Of a stretch of 35,749 bases of DNA, positions 16,789 through 25,257 are shown in pieces. The stretch covers positions 1-35,749 of the forward strand of contig PKWU01000029.1 of assembly GCA_003132145.1 (NCBI GenBank). Reading direction: 5' to 3'. The position numbers were made by a program, and so were the translations under genes. Below the pieces are notes generated by a model that was not told the DNA's origin, searched no databases, and was given only the letters and a program-made list of their open reading frames with translations. The stretch's first letter is position 1, and each line of letters begins with the position of its first letter. Source of the stretch: Granulicella sp. (GTDB lineage: Bacteria; Acidobacteriota; Terriglobia; Terriglobales; Acidobacteriaceae).

Positions 16789-17208
16789 TTGGCACAATAT
16801 AAAGGCACGGTGAAGTGGTTCAACAACGCGAAGGGCTTCGGCTTTCTGGGGCGTGAAGGCGGGGCTGACGTCTTCGTCCACTACAGCTCCATCCAGAGCG
16901 ACGGCTACAAGAGCCTGAAGGAAGGCGATGAGGTCGAGTTCGACATTATCGAGGGCAGCAAGGGCCCGCAGGCAGACCATGTCATGCGCATCAACGACGG
17001 GCCGCCTGCTGCCGCTGCGCCTGCTGCCGCTGCGCCATCTGCCGCTGCGCCATCTGCCGTCGAGCAGACGCCTGAGGAACCGCCCGCCGCAGTTCCGCCT
17101 GCCAATGCGCCGCCTATTATCGCGGAGACGCCTGGGGAACCGCCCGCCGTGGCACCGCCTGCCGCAGAGCCGCCTGCCGTTGAGCCGCCGCCCGAGGACC
17201 CGTCCTAG
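16789..17208 (+). CDS. cold-shock domain protein with Ala/Pro-rich tail
   Basis: 139 residues. Residues 1-68 are a complete cold-shock (CSD, OB-fold) domain with the RNA-binding motifs KGFGFL and DVFVHY, and the usual start [12 protein letters not shown]. It binds single-stranded RNA or DNA and typically melts RNA structure in the cold. The start is TTG, 7 bases after a strong AAGGAG; no ATG fits the domain. Residues about 71-139 form a disordered tail made only of Ala, Pro, Glu and a few others, encoded by short repeats such as GCCGCTGCGCCATCT. Classic CspA proteins have about 70 residues and no such tail. A repeat-rich, foldable leader precedes the gene and may control its translation. It converges with the GT87 gene 66 bases downstream. 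Confidence 0.9.
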   Translation: MAQYKGTVKWFNNAKGFGFLGREGGADVFVHYSSIQSDGYKSLKEGDEVEFDIIEGSKGPQADHVMRINDGPPAAAAPAAAAPSAAAPSAVEQTPEEPPAAVPPANAPPIIAETPGEPPAVAPPAAEPPAVEPPPEDPS

Positions 17209-17274
17209 CCCGGCCTCCCTGGTTCTGCGCAGCGTGCAGCGTGCCGTCCTCGCGCACCGCGAGGCGAGCGTAGG

Positions 17275-18570
17275 CTACGGCTCTGAAGCCGTGCGCACGC
17301 GCAGCAGCAGCCCCAGCAGCAGAAGCGCGCCAAAGTACATGTAGCTTTGCAGCAGATTGGCGACGGGGACCGCGGCGAAGAAGTTGAGCGGCGAGAGGAA
17401 GTCCGCGATCAGCACCCAGGCCAGCGCCAGCGCCCACGCGCTGCCCACCCCGCGCCGGTAGACCGCAAACCACAGCCATACGAAGACGGGAAGCATCACG
17501 CCGTAGTGGTGCTCCCAGGCCATCGGCGTGGCAACCACCGAGACCACCCCAATGGCCGCCAGGTCCGCCATTCCGCCGGCCCGCTCGCGCCATGGATACA
17601 TCAGCGCCACGAGTACCAGCACGGCGGTCGTGGCCAGTGTGACGGCGTAGATCCAGGGCACGAACGGCGGATAGACGTATGGATGATAGGGCAGATTTTC
17701 GCCGTTGAAGATGGCGCGGTTCAGCAGGCCGAAGATCGACTGGTTGGCGTAGTGCGACTGCGCCTTGCGGCTCAGGCCGGCCAGAACGCCCAGGTAGTCC
17801 AGGTTGTTGCGCAGGCCGAAGACCGTAAGCGATACCGCGCCTCCCACCGCCAGCGTCAGCGCTCCAGCCGCCAGCGCGTTCCAGCGCCGGCGCAGGGCCG
17901 CCCACAGAAGCAGCAGGCCAAACTGCGGCTTCACCATCGCCAGCAGGGCCATCAAGCCGCCCGCCGGACGTTCTTTACCCTCGATCCAGAAGAGGACCAT
18001 CAGGGTGAAGAAGAGATCGAGAAAGATCTGCGCCTGGCCGAGCGAGAAGGCCAGCGTGATGGGCATGAAGAAGAACGCCGCGAAGGCCGTAGCCACCCCG
18101 GCCCGCCAGCCCAGCGTGCCGTGTTGCGGAGCGGACTGCCCGGCAATCTTCGCCGCAAGCAGCACCTGCAACGCCACCACCGCGACCACGGCAATCCACG
18201 ACGCAATCATCAGCGCGTGCAACACGGCCGTGTCGCTCATCCCCGCCTGCTTCATCCACAGCAGCGGCAGGACCGACGTCAGCGGATAGATCAGCGTGTC
18301 GTAGAGCTTCGCCTGATAGATGGCCAGGCCGGGATGCGCCAGAAAGGAGTTCACCGAGCCAAGCATCGGGGTCCACGAGTCGGTGAACTGGTGGAAGTGG
18401 AAGAAAGCCCAATAGCGCACGCGCATCTCTTCCACGCCGGTATGGAAGACGAAGTGCGCGATCAGCTTGAAGCCTGCGTTCGCCGCCAGAATGTTGAGCA
18501 GCACAAACCACAGCAGCCGGCGATCGCTCCTGCCCGGCACAGCCTCGTTCCTCCCGGCCGTCGTGGTCAC
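17275..18570 (-). CDS. GT87-type membrane glycosyltransferase (DUF2029)
   Basis: A 431-residue polytopic membrane protein with about ten hydrophobic segments. It resembles family GT87 (PF09594), GT-C-fold transferases that use polyprenyl-phosphate sugars, for example alpha-mannosyltransferases. Supporting stretches are the N-terminal RYWAFFHFHQF with DSWTPM, the central KPQFGLLLLWAALRRRW (a GT87-like Lys-Pro motif) and PMAWEHHYGVMLPVFVWL near residue 350, typical of this family. The start is a GTG preceded by an excellent GGAGGTGAG. Its acceptor is unknown; an envelope glycan or glycolipid is likely. It is read alone and converges with the cold-shock gene. Confidence 0.75.
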   Translation of the reverse strand: MTTTAGRNEAVPGRSDRRLLWFVLLNILAANAGFKLIAHFVFHTGVEEMRVRYWAFFHFHQFTDSWTPMLGSVNSFLAHPGLAIYQAKLYDTLIYPLTSVLPLLWMKQAGMSDTAVLHALMIASWIAVVAVVALQVLLAAKIAGQSAPQHGTLGWRAGVATAFAAFFFMPITLAFSLGQAQIFLDLFFTLMVLFWIEGKERPAGGLMALLAMVKPQFGLLLLWAALRRRWNALAAGALTLAVGGAVSLTVFGLRNNLDYLGVLAGLSRKAQSHYANQSIFGLLNRAIFNGENLPYHPYVYPPFVPWIYAVTLATTAVLVLVALMYPWRERAGGMADLAAIGVVSVVATPMAWEHHYGVMLPVFVWLWFAVYRRGVGSAWALALAWVLIADFLSPLNFFAAVPVANLLQSYMYFGALLLLGLLLRVRTASEP

Positions 18571-19259
18571 GCGTGTCTCACCTCCAACATTCTATTCTCG
18601 CAATCCTCTGCCGCCCGCCTTCTCTCCAACGTCGCCTGCTACAACTCCGCCACCCGCCTTCTCCATCGACAATTCCACCGGCGTGCGCATCCTGCTGAGA
18701 CGCGCCGCACCGGATCCCACCACACCGTAAAACGAAATCTGGAGGCGATCGCTCCGGAATCACAGAGACAGCGTTTGTCGTTCCGGAACTTCACCTGAGC
18801 GGACCGAATTTGGATAATTTTTAATAAGGCATTTATAATCAACAACTTTCTTTTCTGTGACGGTAAGCACAACCCTGATATATTCAGTTTTTGGAAGATG
18901 TTTATTTAAAAAAATACATTTTGAAGAATATTTGGCAACTATTTCTCACCCCCTGCGTCTTATGGGATGTACCAAGTAATTTGTCGGGCCAGCAGTTCCC
19001 ACGGTTCCGGCTTCCCCTATCCGCAAGACCACTCCTACCTTTCAGTAAGGCCCCCAGAGCACCGGGGGTCTTCACTCCTTAAGGGAACAGAGGAAGACGG
19101 CGGAAAACGGCAGGATCGTGGCAGGGGCTATCAAATGAGGAACCTGTTCTGCGCCTGCCGCGACTCTTGCGAAGAAACGGCGTCAAAAGAGTTAAACTGG
19201 ATGTATTCCCGGATCGTTCGGATGATTTGGCGGCTGGAGTCGTGAAGGGGTTTCTACTC
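18571..19259. other. long intergenic region with hairpin and AT-rich tract
   Basis: About 690 bases without a supported gene. Positions 18805-18945 are AT-rich, unlike the surroundings, and could hold the promoter of the downstream peptide gene. Positions 19047-19072 form the hairpin AAGGCCCCC / GGGGGTCTT with an 8-base loop and one G-T pair; its tail, CACTCCTT, is poor in T. The block 18940-19080 is moderately rich in short complementary segments and could be a non-coding RNA, but I recognise no known RNA family. Confidence 0.4.
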
Positions 19260-19385
19260 ATGAAGATGTTCCGCAATCTGCTGCTCGCGCTTTTTGCATT
19301 TACGGTTTTGGCCAGCTCGGTTGTTCCCGCCAATGCCGCTATCTTTCATCACCACAGGGCGCATCACCACCACCACAAGAAGTAA
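19260..19385 (+). CDS. tiny secreted histidine-rich peptide
   Basis: 41 residues from the ATG at 19260, with GAAGGGG about 10-12 bases upstream. MKMFRNLLLALFAFTVLASS followed by VVPANA is a textbook Sec signal peptide with an Ala-x-Ala cleavage site. The mature part is only about 15 residues, AIFHHHRAHHHHHKK, with eight His, one Arg and two Lys. Such a peptide could bind nickel, zinc, copper or heme outside the cytoplasm, or act as a small cationic peptide; nothing shows which. It has its own terminator 36 bases after the stop, so it is a separate transcription unit. A longer in-frame start at 19167 would hide the signal peptide and is not favoured. Confidence 0.6.
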   Translation: MKMFRNLLLALFAFTVLASSVVPANAAIFHHHRAHHHHHKK

Positions 19386-19421
19386 TTTTTCCCTCTCTCC
19401 CTGTTCTACCCGTTTGGAAGA

Positions 19422-19451
19422 AGACCCGGCTGCGTGTGCCGGGTCTTTTTT
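19422..19451 (+). terminator. intrinsic terminator of the His-rich peptide gene
   Basis: AGACCCGGC and GCCGGGTCT form a perfect 9-bp stem with a 7-base loop, directly followed by six T residues. It separates the peptide gene from carA and suggests that carA has its own promoter in 19452-19563. Confidence 0.9.
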
Positions 19452-19563
19452 GCGTCTGCGCGCGAAAATGCGTGGAAAACTGGCCGCGCGATGCGAGCAA
19501 CCCCTGCGGATGCTGATAGAATCGATTGAATCCACTCCTAATGGGATTCCGCAGGAGTAGGCA

Positions 19564-20706
19564 ATGCAGGCAATTCTGGCGCTCGAGGACGGGCGCATCT
19601 TTCGCGGCAAGGGCTTCGGCGCGCCGGTTGAGGCTGCGGGCGAGGTCGTCTTCAATACATCGCTGACCGGCTACCAGGAGATCTTCACCGATCCCTCGTA
19701 CGCGGGGCAGATCGTGGTGCTGACCAATCCCCACATTGGAAACTATGGGACGACGCCCAGCGACGCGGAGTCCGCGCGGCCTTATATTGAGGGGCTGGTG
19801 ACGCGCGAGTTCTCCGAGATGAGCTCCAACTGGCGGGCCACCGAGGTGGCCGACGACTATCTGGAGCGTAGCGGGGTTCCCGTGCTGGCCGAGGTGGACA
19901 CGCGCGCCGTGGTGCGGCATCTGCGCGAGCATGGCGCAATGCGGGGCGTGATCGCGTCGGGCGAGAAGCTCGACGCAGACGCGCTGGTGGCCAAGGCGCG
20001 GGCGATCCGCAAGATGGAAGGCACGGACCTTGCGAGTGTCGTCACCACCAAGGTTGCGTACGAGTGGGACGCGAAGGAACCAAAGAATCAGACCGGCGAT
20101 GTGTATCTGCCTGCGACCGACGGCGCGACCGATGGCGATCTGCTGCATGTCGTCGCGTACGACTTCGGCATCAAGCAGAACATCCTGCGCATGTTGACCC
20201 GCGAAGGCTGCCGCGTGACGGTGGTCCCGGCCACCACAACCGCCGAAGAGGCGCTGGCGCTCAACCCCGACGGTGTCTTCTTCTCCAACGGCCCCGGCGA
20301 TCCGGAGCCGCTGGACTACGCGATTGCGACCGTGCGCAAACTGAAGGGCAAGAAGCCGATCTTTGGAATCTGCCTCGGCCACCAGATCTTCGGCCTCGCG
20401 CTGGGCGGCAAGACCTACAAGCTGAAGTTTGGCCACCACGGCGGGAACCACCCCATCCTGAACCACCGCACGGGCAAGGTGGAGATCACCGCGCAGAACC
20501 ACAACTTCAACGTCGATCCCGAGAGCCTTCCCGCCGATGTCGAACGCACGCACACGAATTTGAACGATCAGACACTGGCCGGCCTGCGTCACAAGACCGA
20601 CCCGATGTTCAGCGTGCAGTACCACCCCGAGGCAAGCCCCGGGCCGCACGATTCGCACTATCTGTTCCGCGACTTCCGCAAGATGATGGAAGATTGGAAG
20701 AAATGA
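19564..20706 (+). CDS. carA: carbamoyl phosphate synthase small subunit
   Basis: A 380-residue glutaminase subunit that releases ammonia from glutamine and passes it to CarB for carbamoyl phosphate, the precursor of arginine and pyrimidines. The N-terminal CarA domain shows [20 protein letters not shown] and HIGNYG. The C-terminal class I amidotransferase domain has [15 protein letters not shown] with nucleophile Cys270, and [13 protein letters not shown] containing the catalytic His and Glu. Length is normal. The start is supported by CAGGAG about 7 bases upstream. carB lies 1.17 kb further on, not directly adjacent, because of inserted repeat/transposase DNA, so co-transcription through the insert would be needed to keep the operon. 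Confidence 0.96.
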   Translation: MQAILALEDGRIFRGKGFGAPVEAAGEVVFNTSLTGYQEIFTDPSYAGQIVVLTNPHIGNYGTTPSDAESARPYIEGLVTREFSEMSSNWRATEVADDYLERSGVPVLAEVDTRAVVRHLREHGAMRGVIASGEKLDADALVAKARAIRKMEGTDLASVVTTKVAYEWDAKEPKNQTGDVYLPATDGATDGDLLHVVAYDFGIKQNILRMLTREGCRVTVVPATTTAEEALALNPDGVFFSNGPGDPEPLDYAIATVRKLKGKKPIFGICLGHQIFGLALGGKTYKLKFGHHGGNHPILNHRTGKVEITAQNHNFNVDPESLPADVERTHTNLNDQTLAGLRHKTDPMFSVQYHPEASPGPHDSHYLFRDFRKMMEDWKK

Positions 20707-20714
20707 AGTCGTTT

Positions 20715-20799
20715 TGAAGGGGCGCGGCTTTAGCCGCGCCGTAGCGAGCAGAACAAATTGGGGCTTTAGCCCCCGAGGGAATGTTGTGAAGCCAAAGCG
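20715..20799 (+). repeat. REP-type element, copy 1
   Basis: TGAAGGGGCGCGGCTTTAGC opens a GCGCGGCTTTAGCCGCGC hairpin; a second GGGGCTTTAGCCCC hairpin follows about 20 bases later, then GAGGGAATG and GTGAAGCC. Copy 2 at 21209-21289 is nearly identical. Paired GC-rich palindromes of this kind are the usual companions of RAYT transposases. Confidence 0.8.
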
Positions 20800-20824
20800 A
20801 AGTTTCCCCGATAAGGCAACAACG

Positions 20825-21196
20825 ATGAAGCACGACCATCTGCGTGACAAGATACTGGCATTTCAGCACTATGGTGGCTGCAAATGTGCCTGTTGTGGGG
20901 AGATTGATCCGGAGTTTTTATCTCTCGATCATATTGACTCTGATGGAGGAGCACATCGCCGTTCAATCAGCCCTACCGGGAAGAACTGGGGTTGGGGTGG
21001 CCACCATCTTTATTCGTTGCTAAAGCGCAAAGGCTTTCCTCCTGGCTTCCAGGTTATGTGCATGAATTGCAATTTTGGCCGAACACGCAATAACGGAATC
21101 TGCCCGCATAAGGTGCCCTCAAAGCCATTAGAAGAAAGACTGGCTGAGATCAATGCGTTGAGAGGAACAAATAGCCAAGAAAAGCTGTTTTCATAG
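20825..21196 (+). CDS. HNH endonuclease-like protein
   Basis: 123 residues from the ATG at 20825, a small HNH-type protein. Visible elements: a CKCACCG cysteine knuckle, LSLDHIDSDGGAHRR (the Asp-His core), a middle GHHLYSLLKRKGFPPGFQV and MCMNCNFGR, a second Cys pair and the final Asn/His-like position. This layout is common in phage-type and stand-alone HNH nucleases that cut DNA with one metal ion. A longer frame from a TTG at 20714 would be translated from the REP copy; a GTG inside the repeat end (near 20787) is also possible. Composition is AT-richer than carA and carB, so it came with the inserted DNA. Whether it is active, or promotes movement of the repeat unit, is not known. Confidence 0.65.
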   Translation: MKHDHLRDKILAFQHYGGCKCACCGEIDPEFLSLDHIDSDGGAHRRSISPTGKNWGWGGHHLYSLLKRKGFPPGFQVMCMNCNFGRTRNNGICPHKVPSKPLEERLAEINALRGTNSQEKLFS

Positions 21197-21208
21197 TCGG
21201 ACACGGTT

Positions 21209-21289
21209 TGAAGGGGCGCGGCTTTAGCCGCGCCGTAGCGAGTAGAACAGATTTGGGCTTTAGCCCCCGAGGGGAATGTGTGAAGCCAA
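21209..21289 (+). repeat. REP-type element, copy 2
   Basis: Nearly identical to copy 1: the same GCGCGGCTTTAGCCGCGC and GGGCTTTAGCCC hairpins and the same CCCCGAGG...GTGAAGCCAA end. This end supplies the ribosome site (GAGGGG) and the GTG start of the transposase gene. Confidence 0.8.
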
Positions 21290-21816
21290 CGCGAGAATCA
21301 ACGCGGCAGAGCGGGCAAACCTACTTCGTCAGTTCACAGACTGCGGAGCGTAAACCATTCTTTCGCCATGAGCGGTGGGCTGAGCTTTTTCTGAATGTAT
21401 TGGAGCATTATCGTGCTTCATATCTCTTGCACGCATATGTATTGATGCCCGACCACATTCATCTATTGTTGTCGCCGCTGGAGAGTCTTGAAAAGGCTAT
21501 GCAAAACATCAAGGGCGGATTCTCCTTTAGGGTGAAGAAAGAATTGGGATGGCAGGGAGAAGTTTGGCAAAAAGGATTTTCCGATCATCGCATTCGAGAC
21601 ATACAGGATTGGGAAAGACATATCGAATACATTCGAATGAATCCAGTGAAAGCTGGACTCTGTGAAAAGCCAGAGGACTACCGGCTCGGCTTTCAAGCGG
21701 GGTCGTTGGTGATGGATGCAGTCCCTCAGCGGCTAAAGCCGCTTAACTTTTGCAGTGGTACCGGCGGGGCTGAAGCCCCGCCCCTTCAAGGACCATTGGT
21801 GTCTTTGAACAAATAA
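21280..21816 (+). CDS. REP-associated tyrosine transposase (RAYT, Y1/IS200-like)
   Basis: 178 residues from the GTG at 21280. The Y1 HUH signature is LMPDHIHLLL (His59 and His61) and the catalytic Tyr is Tyr117 in EYIRMNP. QTYFVSSQT and GEVWQKGFSDHRIRD are typical of the family linked to REP sequences. These single-strand DNA enzymes cut and join at REP hairpins and are generally domesticated or act on the repeats. The start within the upstream REP copy is supported by GAGGGG 5 bases before it; the TTG at 21208 is a longer alternative. The C-terminus (about residues 151-172) is translated from an inverted REP fragment. Gene and repeats lie between carA and carB, in AT-richer DNA. Confidence 0.85.
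   Translation: MKPTRESTRQSGQTYFVSSQTAERKPFFRHERWAELFLNVLEHYRASYLLHAYVLMPDHIHLLLSPLESLEKAMQNIKGGFSFRVKKELGWQGEVWQKGFSDHRIRDIQDWERHIEYIRMNPVKAGLCEKPEDYRLGFQAGSLVMDAVPQRLKPLNFCSGTGGAEAPPLQGPLVSLNK
21731..21793 (-). repeat. REP-type element, inverted partial copy
   Basis: Contains CGGCTAAAGCCGC and GGCGGGGCTGAAGCCCCGCC followed by CCTTCAAGG, the reverse orientation of the ends of copies 1 and 2. The transposase gene is thus bracketed by REP sequences in opposite orientation. Confidence 0.7.
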
Positions 21817-21874
21817 TTGTAACTGCGATCAGACGATTTCGATTTCAATGGCGGCTGAAAGAAAAGGATAATGA

Positions 21875-24800
21875 ATGCCACGCAGGAATGACATTGCGAA
21901 GATATTGGTGATCGGCTCGGGGCCGATTGTGATTGGGCAGTCGGCGGAGTTCGACTACTCCGGGACGCAGGCCTGCAAGGCGCTCAAGGCCGAGGGCTAC
22001 GAGGTCGTGCTGGTCAACTCCAACCCTGCGTCGATTATGACCGACCCGGAGGTCGCCGACCGAACTTACATCGAGCCGCTGACGGCGACGTATCTCGAAG
22101 AGATCATTCGTGTCGAGACGGAGAGGATGGACCTGGGCGGTTACGACGCCGCCACAAAATACGGGGATTCTTCGCCTGCGGCTCAGAATGACAAGCCAGG
22201 GAGTGCGGGCATCTTCGCGCTGCTGCCGACCGTGGGTGGGCAGACGGCGCTGAACCTGGCCGTGGAGCTGGCCGACTCCGGCGTGCTGGAACGCTATGGC
22301 GTGGAGCTGATCGGGGCCAAGCTGGAGGCGATCAAGAAGGCCGAGGACCGGCTGCTCTTCAAGGACGCGATGAACCGGATCGGCCTGGAGATGCCGAAGT
22401 CGCAGTTGGTGGGCAACGTGAGCGACGGGCTGACGTTTGCCGCGAAGATCGGCTTCCCGGTGGTAATCCGGCCGAGCTTTACCCTGGGCGGATCGGGCGG
22501 CGGGATCGCATACAACCGCGAGGAGATGACGGGCATTCTGGCGCACGGGATCGACCTTTCGCCGGTGCACGAGTGCCTGATCGAAGAGAGCGTGCTGGGT
22601 TGGAAGGAGTACGAGCTGGAGGTGATCCGCGACCTCAAGGACAACGTCATTATCATCTGCTCGATCGAGAACTTCGACCCGATGGGTGTGCATACCGGCG
22701 ACTCGATCACGGTGGCCCCGGCGCAGACGCTGACCGACCGCGAGTATCAGAGGATGAGGGACGCGGCGATTGCCTGCATCCGCGAGATTGGCGTGGAGAC
22801 CGGCGGAAGCAACGTGCAGTTCGCGGTGAACCCTCACGATGGACGCATGATCATCATCGAGATGAACCCGCGAGTGAGCCGGTCGAGCGCGCTTGCCAGC
22901 AAAGCTACCGGCTTTCCGATTGCCAAGATCGCCGCGCGCCTTGCCGTTGGATACACGCTGGATGAGATTCAGAACGACATTACCAAGGCGACGCCGGCCT
23001 GTTTCGAGCCGACGATCGACTACGTGGTGGTGAAGATTCCCAAGTGGCAGTTCGAGAAGTTTCCTGGCGTGGATGAGGTGTTGGGGCCGCAGATGAAGTC
23101 GGTGGGTGAGGTGATGGCCATCGGACGGACCTTCAAGGAAGCGCTGATGAAGGCCGTGCGCTCGCTGGAGACGGGCAAGAAAGCCACGGCTGCGGACATC
23201 GAGCCGCGCCGGCTGACGCAACGCCTGGTGACGCCGCACCCAGAGCGGCTGGCCTATGTGCGCTACGCCTTCGAGCGCGGCATGACGGTGCGCGAGGTGG
23301 CGCGCTTCACCTCGATGGACCCGTGGTTCCTGAACCAGATGAAGCAGATCACAGACGAGCTCAAGGCGGTCGGTGCGGTGGGCTTCGACGCGGCGACAGC
23401 GGACGATCTGCGCGCAGTCAAGCGGATGGGCGTCTCCGACGAGCGGCTGGCGACGGAGTGGAAGCTGGACAGCGCGGACCATGTGCGCGAGCTGCGCGCA
23501 AAACTCGGCGTGAAGCCGGTCTTCAAGCTGGTGGACACATGCGCGGCGGAGTTCGAGAGCTACACGCCGTACCTCTACAGCTGCTACGACGAGGAGGACG
23601 AGGCCGCGCCGACCACGCGCCGAAAGATCATCATCCTGGGCAGCGGGCCGAACCGGATCGGCCAGGGGATCGAGTTCGACTACTGCTGCTGCCATGCGGC
23701 CTTCGCGCTGCGCGAGGACGGCTACGAGACGATCATGGTGAACTGCAATCCGGAGACCGTCTCCACCGACTACGACACCAGCGACCGGCTCTACTTCGAG
23801 CCGCTGACGCTGGAGGACGTGCTGGCGGTCTATGAGCACGAGGCCTCGGGCGGAGCCAAGATCGGCATGATTGTGCAGTTCGGCGGGCAGACTCCGCTGA
23901 ATCTGAGCCTTCCGCTCAAGCGCGCGGGCGTGCCCATCATCGGCACATCGCCGGAGTCGATCGACCTGGCCGAAGACCGCAAGCGTTTCGGCAAGCTGAT
24001 TACGGAACTGGGCATTCCGCAGCCCGATGGCGCCATGGTGACCTCGGTCGACGAGGCGCTGGCAGGCGCGAACCGCGTGGGCTATCCCGTGCTGCTGCGG
24101 CCCAGCTATGTGCTGGGCGGGCGCGCCATGGTGATTGCCTACGACGACGAGGCGGTGCTGCGCTATATGAGCACGGCGATTGAATACTCGCAGGAGCGGC
24201 CGGTGCTGATCGACCACTTTCTGGAGGACGCCATCGAGTGCGACGTGGACGCGCTGTGCGACGGGACGGACGTGGTGATCGCGGGGATCATGCAGCACAT
24301 CGAGGAGGCCGGCATCCACTCCGGCGACTCATCGTGCGTGCTGCCCGCAGTGGATCTGACGGACGACGTGCTGCGCACAATCCGCGAGCACACGCGCAAG
24401 CTGGCGCTGGCGCTAAACGTGATTGGGCTGGTGAACATTCAGTTTGCCATCCAACGCGGCAAGGTCTTCGTCATCGAGGTGAATCCACGCGCCTCGCGCA
24501 CGGTCCCCTATGTCTCGAAGGCGACCGGCGTGCCGCTGGCCAAGATCGCGTCGCGGCTGATGGTGGGCCGCACGCTGAAGGAGCTGCTGCCGGAGGATGT
24601 GGCGCGCGGTGAAGACCTGGATACCGGCGCGCACTTCTATGTGAAGTCGCCGGTCTTTCCCTGGGGCAAGTTTCCCGGCGTGGACACGGTGCTGGGGCCG
24701 GAGATGAAATCCACCGGCGAGGTGATGGGCGTGGCCGACAACTTCGGCGAGGCGTTTGCCAAGGCGCAGATCGCAGCTGGCCAGGTGCTGCCCGTGAAGG

Positions 24801-25213
24801 GGACGATCTTCCTCAGCGTGAACGACCACGACAAGGAAGGCGTCGTCGATCTGGCGCGGACCTTCGTCGAGATGGGCTTTCACCTGGTGGCGACGCATGG
24901 CACGGCGGAGGCTCTGGAGGCCGCGGGGCTGCCGCCGGAGCGCGTCTACAAGGTGAAAGAGGGCCGGCCCAATGTGGTCGACCTGATCAAGGGCGACCGG
25001 ATTCAGTTGATCGTCAACACGCCGCGCGGGCAGGAGACCTTCTTCGACGAGAAGGCAATCCGCCGGGCTGCGGTGCTGGCGCGGATTCCCACCATCACGA
25101 CGCTGGCTGCGGCGCGTGCCGCGGCCGAGGGCATTGCCGCGTTGCAACGCGGAACGCTGAGCGTCTGCGCGCTGCAGGAACTGCATGCGGCGCGCGCGAC
25201 TGCGCAGGCGTAG
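21875..25213 (+). CDS. carB: carbamoyl phosphate synthase large subunit
   Basis: A 1112-residue synthetase subunit with two ATP-grasp halves. The first opens with [21 protein letters not shown] and the second with [20 protein letters not shown] near residue 587, the duplicated biotin-carboxylase-like start motifs. Also visible are [18 protein letters not shown], the matching [19 protein letters not shown] and [21 protein letters not shown]-type blocks; a C-terminal MGS-like allosteric domain begins near residue 970. It is about 30 residues longer than usual because of an in-frame insert at residues about 82-113, just before [13 protein letters not shown], containing a family A dispersed repeat. 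The start has AAAAGGA about 7 bases upstream. It works with carA despite the 1.17-kb insert between them. Confidence 0.96.
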   Translation: MPRRNDIAKILVIGSGPIVIGQSAEFDYSGTQACKALKAEGYEVVLVNSNPASIMTDPEVADRTYIEPLTATYLEEIIRVETERMDLGGYDAATKYGDSSPAAQNDKPGSAGIFALLPTVGGQTALNLAVELADSGVLERYGVELIGAKLEAIKKAEDRLLFKDAMNRIGLEMPKSQLVGNVSDGLTFAAKIGFPVVIRPSFTLGGSGGGIAYNREEMTGILAHGIDLSPVHECLIEESVLGWKEYELEVIRDLKDNVIIICSIENFDPMGVHTGDSITVAPAQTLTDREYQRMRDAAIACIREIGVETGGSNVQFAVNPHDGRMIIIEMNPRVSRSSALASKATGFPIAKIAARLAVGYTLDEIQNDITKATPACFEPTIDYVVVKIPKWQFEKFPGVDEVLGPQMKSVGEVMAIGRTFKEALMKAVRSLETGKKATAADIEPRRLTQRLVTPHPERLAYVRYAFERGMTVREVARFTSMDPWFLNQMKQITDELKAVGAVGFDAATADDLRAVKRMGVSDERLATEWKLDSADHVRELRAKLGVKPVFKLVDTCAAEFESYTPYLYSCYDEEDEAAPTTRRKIIILGSGPNRIGQGIEFDYCCCHAAFALREDGYETIMVNCNPETVSTDYDTSDRLYFEPLTLEDVLAVYEHEASGGAKIGMIVQFGGQTPLNLSLPLKRAGVPIIGTSPESIDLAEDRKRFGKLITELGIPQPDGAMVTSVDEALAGANRVGYPVLLRPSYVLGGRAMVIAYDDEAVLRYMSTAIEYSQERPVLIDHFLEDAIECDVDALCDGTDVVIAGIMQHIEEAGIHSGDSSCVLPAVDLTDDVLRTIREHTRKLALALNVIGLVNIQFAIQRGKVFVIEVNPRASRTVPYVSKATGVPLAKIASRLMVGRTLKELLPEDVARGEDLDTGAHFYVKSPVFPWGKFPGVDTVLGPEMKSTGEVMGVADNFGEAFAKAQIAAGQVLPVKGTIFLSVNDHDKEGVVDLARTFVEMGFHLVATHGTAEALEAAGLPPERVYKVKEGRPNVVDLIKGDRIQLIVNTPRGQETFFDEKAIRRAAVLARIPTITTLAAARAAAEGIAALQRGTLSVCALQELHAARATAQA
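22158..22195. repeat. family A repeat inserted in frame in carB
   Basis: Reads AATACGGGGATTCTTCGCC then TGCGGCTCAGAATGACAAG. ATTCT and AGAAT are its inverted ends. It closely matches the intergenic copy at 4781-4814 (AATACGGAGATTCTGGCTTC...CAGAATGAC). It is translated without a stop or frameshift as [18 protein letters not shown]. Confidence 0.7.
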
Positions 25214-25257
25214 CGCTGAAATCACGCGTCCCCCAACACGAATGAACTGAAGATTTC

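Noticed and set aside
21845-24319. 824-codon minus-strand open frame inside carB
   Set aside because: Arg/His-rich shadow of carB with no family similarity; carB is unmistakable.
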